From positions 1 to 15,783 of the forward strand of contig JADKGB010000012.1 in the NCBI GenBank assembly GCA_016717225.1: a stretch of DNA of 15,783 bases, written 5' to 3'. The stretch comes from Flavobacteriales bacterium. GTDB taxonomy: Bacteria; Bacteroidota; Bacteroidia; Flavobacteriales_F; PHOS-HE28. A program made the position numbers and the translations under genes. The notes beneath the pieces were generated by a model. It did not search any database, was not told the origin of the DNA, and saw only the letters and a program-made list of their open reading frames with translations. Below are positions 1 through 6,263 of this stretch, one piece after another; positions within the stretch are counted from its first letter, which is position 1; every line of letters begins with the position of its first letter.

Positions 1-334
1 CGGGCGCTGGAAAGTCGATGAAATAGCAAGACCGCCGTTCAACCAGAGATCAGCGCTCACTTCGCCGATACGGATGGTCCCTTTTACCGTGCCGCCTACC
101 TCTGCTTCGAGCAATGCGTTCCCCTTGTCATCGATCCCGTTGTGCGTGAGCAATTCAGTTCGGCCCGTGAACAGGTCTGGAGCACTGGTAAAGCAACACG
201 CTGGTTCATACGATGGGGCGCTACTCGTGGATATGAACGGTTACCGCATTCGCGTTCAGAACAGCCACCGCTGAAGTTCCAGCGAAGAAGAACTTGCGCC
301 ATGAACGGACAGCTTTGGAAGTGGATCCCTTCAT
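1..334 (-). CDS. Partial, frameshifted gene for an unrecognised exported protein
   Basis: An ATG at 334, 38 bases after the probable coaD stop, opens a frame with a signal-peptide-like start: basic residues (RSWRK), a hydrophobic run (FFFAGTSAVAVL), then NANA, a plausible cleavage region. This frame meets TAG near 226. A neighbouring frame, open from about 237 to the window edge, reads as ordinary protein (for example FTGRTELLTHNGIDD and ALLEAEVGGTVKGTIRIGEV), so one indel near 226-240 would join them. Similar indels occur in the two genes upstream. The gene continues beyond position 1. I do not recognise the family. The reading as a secreted protein rests only on the N-terminus. The same stretch is open on the plus strand, but that translation looks like an antisense shadow. 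Confidence 0.35.
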
Positions 335-370
335 CGGTATTTATCCGTGTACATCCGCGTTCGTCGTAGG
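331..370. repeat. Short degenerate 10-bp tandem repeat in intergenic gap
   Basis: Four consecutive 10-base blocks starting at 331, 341, 351 and 361 resemble each other (second block ttatccgtgt, third acatccgcgt). The shared core is roughly NNATCCGNGT. The array fills the gap between the coaD stop (372) and the next start codon (334). Strings of this ATCCGTGT kind are, as I recall, common intergenic repeats in many bacterial genomes. No function is claimed. Confidence 0.4.
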
Positions 371-371
371 T

Positions 372-830
372 TCACACCACGCGCACTGCACCGTGCGAAC
401 GCAGAAACATCCGCTTTGTTGACGATCAGCTCGCGCACGATGGTGCTACTGATATGCGCGTGTTCAGGAAGGCTTGGGGAGAAAGACGTTTCCACACCAC
501 ATAGCGCACGGTTCATCAACGCGATGCGCGTTCGTTGCCATGGTCGGTGCTGTTGCGCAACCCGCGTACAATGAAGTGCGCGTGCATTTTCTTGCACAGA
601 CCGGCAGTGAGGCCTTCGTAGGTGATCGCATCCACTTGCTTATGCCCCGCGAACGAAGCGTTCAACCGAGCCAGGCGTTGCTCCAAAGAGAACATGTACT
701 TCTTGGTCGAATTCACGCCCACCGCCATAATGATCCTATCGAACAGCGGGAGCGCGCGTTCTACGATGCTCACATGGCCTATCGTAATGGGGTCGAAGGA
801 GCCAGGGAAAACGGCAATGCGTTCGCTCAT
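372..830 (-). CDS. coaD: Phosphopantetheine adenylyltransferase CoaD, frameshifted as sequenced
   Basis: CoaD joins ATP and 4'-phosphopantetheine to make dephospho-CoA, the penultimate step of cytosolic CoA synthesis. The N-terminal frame from ATG 830 shows the nucleotidyltransferase signature PGSFDPITIGH (residues 9-19, with TIGH as the catalytic motif) and later KKYMFSLEQR and FIVRGLRNSTD. It then hits a stop at 516. The next frame continues with LMNRALCGVET, then PEHAHISSTIVREL, which includes the C-terminal ISSTxVR motif. A second indel near 396 is needed to reach the ending AVRVV and TGA at 372. Rejoined, the protein is about 152 residues, the usual CoaD length. The missing base near 525 is probably one C. 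The start codon overlaps the rsmD stop as ATGA (827-830). CoaD is normally essential, so sequencing error is likelier than a true pseudogene. Confidence 0.88.
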
Positions 831-1454
831 GCTATTTCCGCCGATGTCGGCGTGCTGTTTGGTAGCTCAGGTTTGGGAGAAGATAAGGTGCCTGGGTCGG
901 CCGCGGCCGCAGCGGAGCGGAGAACCGGGGTCGGTTTGAAGAAACTGAAATTCACACTGCCGTAAGGACGATGTCTATCGAACCACGGATCGGTTTCCAT
1001 GTACGTTCTTCGGGTGCTCGATAGCAACAGGCCATCGGGTGCAAGAATGCCCGCGTCGCGCACCAATCCCGGCAGCAACGCGGTGCCTTCAAGATCGAAC
1101 GGGGTCAGCGAAAATGATGTCGTACACGCTGCGGTGGCTTTTCACGAAGGTGAACGCATCGCCTTTCACATGATGCCAATTGGTTGCTTGCAATGTGCGC
1201 GCAGCACCCTGCATATGGACGAATAGTTCGCGGTCCTGTTCAACGCTGATAACTTCCTCCGCTTCACGGCTCAGGAATTCCAACGAGATACTTCCGGTGC
1301 CCGCGAACAGATCGAGAACGCGGATCCCTTCCAACGGAACCGTGTGATGAAGAATGTTGAAGAGCCCTCTTTCGCGAAATCAGTGGTTGGCCGAGCGCGT
1401 GTGCTCTTGGGCGGAAAATCCGGCGCCCTTGTATTTGCCGCCTACTATGCGCAT
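827..1454 (-). CDS. rsmD: 16S rRNA (guanine966-N2)-methyltransferase RsmD, frameshifted as sequenced
   Basis: RsmD methylates G966 of 16S rRNA using S-adenosylmethionine. ATG 1454 starts MRIVGGKYKG, the typical RsmD N-terminus, overlapping the end of DUF3822 by 10 bases. Other frames carry STRARPTTDFAKEG, then LFNILHH, then the SAM-binding VLDLFAGTGSISLEFLSR, then the catalytic-type motif DIIFADP. The next frame holds LPGLVRDAGILAPDGLLL and PYGSVNFSFFK. Apparent indels lie at an A4 run (1415-1418), near 1364, at a G4 run (1101-1104), and as a compensating pair near 1000-1023, where IEHPKNV is visible out of frame. The last frame ends in an alanine/proline-rich tail whose TGA overlaps the coaD start as ATGA, which supports that frame. 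Rejoined length is about 208 residues, slightly long for the family because of the tail. Confidence 0.87.
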
Positions 1455-2239
1455 GAATATTGTTCGAGCAATGGCGTGGAATAGTGGAACGCAGAACCGC
1501 CCAACATGGAAACCAGTTTATCGGTTGGCATCAGCGCGGGCAGGACGTTCGGCAGATACCGGGCCAACAGTTTCTCATCGGGCTCGGTGAGGTGTGTGCC
1601 GCTGACGAACGTTTGCGTGTCATCCGGTTTCAGGCCTGTTTGTTCCAGCGCGAAAAGTGTGTAATAGAGCACATCTTCGGCGTTCGCAGCATGGAACGTG
1701 TTGCTCAACAACAAGCGTTGGTCGTGCGCAATCGCCAGATCGAGCCGTGTTGCGGAGCGATGGAGCAGGACCGCTTTCTTCTTTGCCGAACGAGCAAGCA
1801 CGCCATTCACCAGCACTGCTTGCAAGGGAAGGGAGCGCGCACTGGGGAAGCGTGCCATCAGGCGATGTTCGGCCTCTTCATCGTGCAGGTACACGCAACG
1901 CGCACCCAATGAGCTGATCGGTTCATCGCGCAGCAGACCTGTGGGCAATTGACCGTGTACCATTTTCAAGTGGCGCATTTCGCTGCCGGGGGCCAAAGCG
2001 CTTTCGGGCACCAACGTGCTGATCTCGGGTAGTGCGGTGAAGGATACACTAGCGGGTCGTTCTGGCAACAACGCAGGCTGCGGGAGCTCTGCACCCTTGC
2101 CTGCCTGCAACGCGACGCATTGGCCGTTCAGCACATCATGCACGCACCAGGCGTTCACTTCAGGTGACAGCCACACGCTCAAATGCCACGCGCGTTCGCG
2201 AGCGGGATCGTACGTGGCGGCAATTTGGTCGATGTTCAT
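1445..2239 (-). CDS. DUF3822 family protein
   Basis: The 264-residue product begins MNIDQIAATYDPARERAWHL and ends LLEQYSCA. Its length and the typical Bacteroidota order DUF3822, rsmD, coaD point to the DUF3822 family, whose members are predicted to adopt an actin/ASKHA-like fold and have no established function. I chose ATG 2239 although the frame stays open to 2728, because everything upstream is antisense to the helicase gene and reads as low-quality protein. No signal peptide or membrane segment is visible, so it is probably cytosolic. Its last 10 bases overlap the rsmD start, which suggests a single operon. The frame shows no break, unlike the two genes after it. Identification relies on overall resemblance and context rather than a sharp motif. 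Confidence 0.75.
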   Translation of the reverse strand: MNIDQIAATYDPARERAWHLSVWLSPEVNAWCVHDVLNGQCVALQAGKGAELPQPALLPERPASVSFTALPEISTLVPESALAPGSEMRHLKMVHGQLPTGLLRDEPISSLGARCVYLHDEEAEHRLMARFPSARSLPLQAVLVNGVLARSAKKKAVLLHRSATRLDLAIAHDQRLLLSNTFHAANAEDVLYYTLFALEQTGLKPDDTQTFVSGTHLTEPDEKLLARYLPNVLPALMPTDKLVSMLGGSAFHYSTPLLEQYSCA

Positions 2240-2374
2240 TCCGTGTACAAAGAAAGCCCAAGTGCCCAACCAGTGCGATGAACGTTGACTATCCGTGTTC
2301 CCCGCTGTTTTCCTCGATGGTCCCCGGATCCGGCGCGCTACATTCCCCGGCCACGAATTGCCGCCTTTCCCGTC
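2240..2374. promoter_or_regulatory. Divergent intergenic region between DUF3822 operon and helicase
   Basis: These 135 bases separate two divergent start codons and should hold both promoters. I see no convincing Bacteroidota -33/-7 pair (TTTG and TAnnTTTG) in either direction. A perfect 10-base palindrome, ccggatccgg, lies at 2324-2333. Its role is unknown and it may be chance in this GC-rich stretch. Confidence 0.3.
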
Positions 2375-3907
2375 ATGCCTCCTGCTTTCTCCTTGACCGA
2401 ACGCCTGCTGAACACCCTCGGCCACGTGCCCACCGAGGGCCAGCAGAAGGCCATTGGGGCATTGGATCGCCTGCTGGCAACACCGAAAGATCGGGCAACG
2501 CTTATCCTGAAAGGCTATGCCGGAACCGGAAAAACAACGCTCGTTGGTGCGTTGGTGAAAGTGTTGGCTGCGGAAAGGCGCCCTGTTGTTCTCTTGGCCC
2601 CGACCGGTCGCGCCGCCAAAGTGCTCAGTTCGTATGCCCATGCCACAGCCAGTACCATTCATCGGCGGATCTACCGTGTGAACGGCGAAGAGGAAGGGTC
2701 TTATGGAGGCATGAGTGTGGCCTTGCAACCGCGATGCGGATACTCTTTTGTGGTGGACGAAGCCGGTATGATCGGAGGTCGCGGTCCCGAAATGTCATCC
2801 GGGAGGGACGGAGGGTTCGGCGATCGCGACTTGTTGACGGATCTCTTCCAGCATGTGTTCAGCGCGCCACGATGCAAGCTCCTGCTCATCAGGGATCCTG
2901 CACAGTTGCCACCCGTTGGAAATGATCATAGCCCAGCGCTGGAACTGAAGGACCTGGCGGATCTCGGATTGTTGCCCGGAAGCATAGAACTCACCGATGT
3001 GGTTCGACAGGCGGAAGATTCGGGCATACTGGTGAACGCCACAGCGCTGCGTCACACGCTTGCTTCAATGCCAATCGAAGAGCACAACGCCGACAAACCC
3101 AAAGGACCGCCAACAATAATTCCAACGTTCATCACCGGCTATCCCGATGTTGAACGCATCGACGGCAACGACCTGCAGGATGCGTTGGAACAAGCCTATG
3201 GTCAACATGGCGATGAGGAGGTCTGCCTGATCTGCCGCTCCAACAAACGCGCATACCAATACAGCCAGCAAGTGCGCGCGCGCATACATGGCTTCGATGA
3301 GGAACTGGTGACCAACGATCGCCTGATGGTGGTGAAGAACAACTACTACTGGGCCGGTGTAAGCGGCAAACCCGAATTGATCGCGAACGGCGAACAGATC
3401 GTGGTGAAGCGCTTGATCGGCATGGAAGAGAAATATGGATTGCGTTTCGCCGACATCACCGCCGGTTGGTGGAATGGTCAGGAAGAGCGCGAGATGGACG
3501 TGAAGGTGATCGTGGATGTCTTGGCCAGCGAAGGCCCGGCTTTACCGGGTGGGCAGATGAAACTGCTCGCGCAAAGCGTGCTGGCGAACATCGTGGCCAA
3601 AACCAAGGGCGAGCGCTTCCGGCTCTTCAAGCAAGATCCGTACGCGAACGCACTGCAAGTGAAGTACGCCTATGCCGTTACGTGCCACAAAGCGCAAGGT
3701 GGCCAGTGGAAAAGCGTTTTCGTGGATCAAGGTTATGTGACCGAAGAAATGATCGACCGCGAGTATGTGCGGTGGTTGTACACGGCTGTTACACGCGCCA
3801 GCGAGAAATTGTACTTGCTGAATTTCCATCCGCGATTTTTTTGGGGAGGGGGAGGAGTGAATGAGGTGGGGCAGCAGAGTTTGGATGGCTATACATTGCA
3901 TTCATGA
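2375..3907 (+). CDS. ATP-dependent RecD-like DNA helicase (superfamily 1B, AAA ATPase)
   Basis: Predicted cytosolic SF1 helicase of 510 residues that would use ATP to move along and unwind DNA. Visible motifs in order: Walker A GYAGTGKTT (residues 47-55), motif Ia APTGRAAKVL (75-84), Walker B VVDEAGMI (126-133), motif III RDPAQLPPVG (173-182), SNKRAYQYS, the motif V region VTCHKAQGGQW, and motif VI YTAVTRASEKLYLL. ATG 2375 is chosen over the longer frame from 2285 because family similarity begins with LTERLLNTL and PTEGQQKAI. This RecD-like protein is commonly found beside DUF3822 and rsmD in Flavobacteria. The C-terminus after FHPRFF is unusual. One fewer T in the T7 run near 3837-3843 would give PRFFGEGEE and a stop near 3859, closer to family endings. 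Two motif residues also differ from the usual DEASM and GDPxQLPP. Confidence 0.88.
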   Translation: MPPAFSLTERLLNTLGHVPTEGQQKAIGALDRLLATPKDRATLILKGYAGTGKTTLVGALVKVLAAERRPVVLLAPTGRAAKVLSSYAHATASTIHRRIYRVNGEEEGSYGGMSVALQPRCGYSFVVDEAGMIGGRGPEMSSGRDGGFGDRDLLTDLFQHVFSAPRCKLLLIRDPAQLPPVGNDHSPALELKDLADLGLLPGSIELTDVVRQAEDSGILVNATALRHTLASMPIEEHNADKPKGPPTIIPTFITGYPDVERIDGNDLQDALEQAYGQHGDEEVCLICRSNKRAYQYSQQVRARIHGFDEELVTNDRLMVVKNNYYWAGVSGKPELIANGEQIVVKRLIGMEEKYGLRFADITAGWWNGQEEREMDVKVIVDVLASEGPALPGGQMKLLAQSVLANIVAKTKGERFRLFKQDPYANALQVKYAYAVTCHKAQGGQWKSVFVDQGYVTEEMIDREYVRWLYTAVTRASEKLYLLNFHPRFFWGGGGVNEVGQQSLDGYTLHS

Positions 3908-5451
3908 CGACCCCACGAGTATTCGGATGTGTTGGTGCGCAATTGATCATCTGTGCTGTCGCCTGCGGTCAGACCTTCAATAAAAGATTTGATCCGTTCC
4001 ATCAGGGCTACGAGCAAGTTGCTTTTGGAATTGAGCGCAATGGTGAGAATGGTTTCGCTGTAACCGGAACCGGTTACTTCGACGATTCGGTGTACTTGTA
4101 CACCATCCCGTTCCTACTGCGATTAGATGCCAATGGGCAGGTGCTTTCAGAAAACAAAATGATCGGTGGTCTTAGTTCTATCTACGGTGGAGGATGGTCG
4201 AATTCGTCGCAACGCACGCGAGATGGGGGAATTCTGATTGGTGGGAGCACGTACAACCCCGGCGACATTCAGAACGGTGCAATTATTCGGTTTGGCCCAA
4301 CCGGCGATTCGTTGTGGATAAAGGAATACGGTGATGGGGTTGGTGAGTGGATCGGCCGTGCCGCAATACAAACCAAAGACCAAGGCTACTTGCTTTGTGG
4401 CGAAACAGCCAGCATTGGAGTTGTCGATGGCTTCTTGATAAAAACCGACAGCCTCGGCAACGAGCAGTGGCGGCGCACATATGGGGAACCGCAGTGGGTG
4501 GATTACATTACAAGCGTTGATACCACTGCAGATGATGGATTTTTCGTTGGCGGAAATTTCCGAATAAGTCAATTCAACTCGGAACTGCGTGTGATCCGTA
4601 CAGACGCGAACGGCGAACCGCTCTGGACCAAACTATGGGGCGGGCCATACAATGAGCCAGTTGCTCAAGTATTTACCAAGGCCAATGGAAACGCATTGGT
4701 GAGTGGTACCTGGGGCTATGCGCCGGATTTCGCAGCGGCCCGTATATACATGGCTGAGTTGAACGCAAGTGATGGTAGTATTGTATGGCAGCATGAATAC
4801 GGTCCGTCGATCGACATCTGCACGTTGTATAGCGGCAAAGAAGTGCGCCCCGGCGAAGGGCACATTGCAACCGGGTACGCCTTCGAACCCAATACCAACT
4901 TCTTCAAAGGCCAACTGCTGCGCACCGCTGATAACGGCGATAGCCTTTGGATGCGCAATTACTTCTACTACGATAGTTTGATGACCGATGGCGTGGGCGA
5001 ATTCAAAGATGTGATCCCCACTACCGATGGTGGTTTTATCGCCTGTGGGTTCACATGGGGTTCTTACACCGGGCCAACACCACCAAACTACAGCCAAGAT
5101 GCATGGGTCGTAAAAGTGGATAGTCTGGGGTGCATTGTGCCGGGGTGCAATGGCCCCATGGGCATTACGAGCCAGATCACCAACATGGGGTATGCGCTCA
5201 ACGTTTACCCTAACCCTGTTCGCGACTTGTTGCATGTGGGAATCAAATTGCCAATAGGCTTCAAGACCGAAGGCCCGCTGGTGTTGACCATTGTGACCAC
5301 TGACGGTAAGTTGGTGCGACAAGAGTCGTTGCCAACGAGCGCTTGGGATGATATGCAGATCGATGTGACCGGTCTCTTGGTTGGCACCTATACAATTCAT
5401 CTGAGCGATGCACACACATGGATCGCCGGGAAGAAGTTCGTTGTGGAGTAA
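3904..5451 (+). CDS. Secreted T9SS type A sorting domain protein with beta-propeller-like repeats
   Basis: The 515-residue product begins with a likely signal peptide (hydrophobic AQLIICAVA, probable cleavage around residues 21-23 before TFNKRF). The central part, about residues 45-410, contains spaced repeats of the form DGG-x4-G-x-T: DGGILIGGST (108-117), DQGYLLCGET (159-168), DDGFFVGGNF (210-219), NGNALVSGTW (261-270), EGHIATGYAF (318-327) and DGGFIACGFT (375-384). Most are followed by a DSLGN- or DANG-type turn and a tryptophan, which suggests a propeller fold. The C-terminus has the type IX sorting domain, with NVYPNPVRD (433-441), a GTYTIHL strand and the ending KKFVVE. It should cross the outer membrane by T9SS and be released or anchored. 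The specific role is unknown. Its ATG overlaps the annotated helicase stop (ATGA), and its stop lies 6 bases from the convergent phosphopantetheinyl transferase gene. Confidence 0.9.
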   Translation: MTTPRVFGCVGAQLIICAVACGQTFNKRFDPFHQGYEQVAFGIERNGENGFAVTGTGYFDDSVYLYTIPFLLRLDANGQVLSENKMIGGLSSIYGGGWSNSSQRTRDGGILIGGSTYNPGDIQNGAIIRFGPTGDSLWIKEYGDGVGEWIGRAAIQTKDQGYLLCGETASIGVVDGFLIKTDSLGNEQWRRTYGEPQWVDYITSVDTTADDGFFVGGNFRISQFNSELRVIRTDANGEPLWTKLWGGPYNEPVAQVFTKANGNALVSGTWGYAPDFAAARIYMAELNASDGSIVWQHEYGPSIDICTLYSGKEVRPGEGHIATGYAFEPNTNFFKGQLLRTADNGDSLWMRNYFYYDSLMTDGVGEFKDVIPTTDGGFIACGFTWGSYTGPTPPNYSQDAWVVKVDSLGCIVPGCNGPMGITSQITNMGYALNVYPNPVRDLLHVGIKLPIGFKTEGPLVLTIVTTDGKLVRQESLPTSAWDDMQIDVTGLLVGTYTIHLSDAHTWIAGKKFVVE

Positions 5452-5457
5452 GAAGGG

Positions 5458-6261
5458 TCAAAACTCTTCTGCTTTCCAAACCACCACCCCCTCTATTTCC
5501 ACCGGGCACGCAACACTCACCAAATGTTGCGCTCCCACCTGCAGGGTTTGCACGTGATATTCTTCGGCAGCCATAGTGATGAACGCCTCGTGTTCGATCA
5601 TCATTGTATTGCGCAGATCATTCACGCGCAACGCGCGCAGATCGTCCATTATGCCTACGCCACTGGCTTTCAGCACGGCTTCTTTGCGTGTCCAGAATTC
5701 CAGGAAGCGGCGCTTTGAAAAGTCTTCCGAAAGCCCTCCTCCTTGGGAGGAGGGTTTGGGAGGAGGTCGCATTGCAAGGATCTCCGGCGCGGTGAAGTAG
5801 TGTTCGCTCACAGCTTGATGATCCACATCGCGCGCCATGGTTTCGATGTCGGCACCGATCTCCAGCTTGTTCGCGAAGGCGATAAGGACAGCATCTTTCG
5901 TATCGCTCATATTGAAGCGTAGGTCCTTTCGTTCGAGGTACGGTTTGCCGAAAGGGCCACGCGCCATGCGCACCAACGATGCGTCGCGCTTCAGGTACTT
6001 GCCCAACAATGATCGTAGCAAACCGTGGCCAAGGATGAAGCGCTCCCGATCCACATCAAAACGGAAACGTTCCGCACGTTCCTGTTCCACCGGATCAAGT
6101 AGCGCTTCCAGTTCAGCGATGCGGGGTCGCAGACTATCCAAGGTGGCATACCAGAGGTGAACGGTGTTACCGGATGGCAACACAGGCGTTTGTCCGATCT
6201 CAATGGTCGCAACGCGCACGGACGGACAATGCACGATCAATGAACGCGGGAGATGGCCCAT
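5458..6261 (-). CDS. Sfp-type 4'-phosphopantetheinyl transferase
   Basis: This enzyme moves 4'-phosphopantetheine from CoA onto the conserved serine of carrier domains, and here it presumably activates the two PCPs and the ACP encoded just upstream. Motifs, numbered from the GTG at 6264: GPFGKPYL (103-110), FNMSDTKDAV (117-126), the Mg-binding GADIE (137-141), and FWTRKEAVLKASG (190-202) with the conserved W, KE and K. The usual histidine in the FN-x-SH motif is Asp here. ATG 6261 lies 2 bases after the NRPS stop (TAG 6264-6266). A GTG at 6264 overlapping that stop is an alternative, and either implies translational coupling. Residues 166-183 are a proline/serine/glycine insert encoded by a palindromic repeat, replacing the usual short loop before RRFLEFWTRKEA. 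A dedicated cluster role is inferred from position. It may also serve other carrier proteins. Confidence 0.93.
   Translation of the reverse strand: MGHLPRSLIVHCPSVRVATIEIGQTPVLPSGNTVHLWYATLDSLRPRIAELEALLDPVEQERAERFRFDVDRERFILGHGLLRSLLGKYLKRDASLVRMARGPFGKPYLERKDLRFNMSDTKDAVLIAFANKLEIGADIETMARDVDHQAVSEHYFTAPEILAMRPPPKPSSQGGGLSEDFSKRRFLEFWTRKEAVLKASGVGIMDDLRALRVNDLRNTMMIEHEAFITMAAEEYHVQTLQVGAQHLVSVACPVEIEGVVVWKAEEF
5731..5766. repeat. Palindromic repeat element inside the phosphopantetheinyl transferase gene
   Basis: Arms ccctcctcc (5734-5742) and ggaggaggg (5746-5754) form a perfect 9-bp stem with a 3-base loop. It extends by a G-T pair and two A-T pairs to 5731-5757. A further partial copy, ggaggagg, follows at 5759-5766. 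On the coding strand the element encodes a PPPKPSSQGGG-like stretch in frame. The sequence resembles the C/G-rich interspersed palindromes common in Bacteroidota intergenic DNA, which is a recollection and not a database result. Confidence 0.65.
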
Positions 6262-6263
6262 CA

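Noticed and set aside
1021..1060. Reading rsmD as genuinely divergent near IEHPKNV
   Set aside because: The conserved residues are present in an adjacent frame and return to frame shortly after, so a compensating indel pair explains it better.
2285..2374. 30-residue N-terminal extension of the helicase
   Set aside because: The residues are arginine/proline-rich and fall before the family start. The ATG at 2375 fits better.
2240..2728. N-terminal extension of the DUF3822 frame up to 2728
   Set aside because: The extra 163 residues are antisense to the helicase Walker A region and do not look like protein. ATG 2239 gives the expected family length.
4633..5415. Minus-strand open frame of 260 residues
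   Set aside because: It is antisense to the T9SS protein, whose signal peptide, repeats and sorting domain are clear.
5451..5470. Possible bidirectional terminator between the convergent genes
   Set aside because: Only a 5-bp perfect pairing (agaag with cttct) around a 10-base loop is present, with no T run, which is too weak to call.
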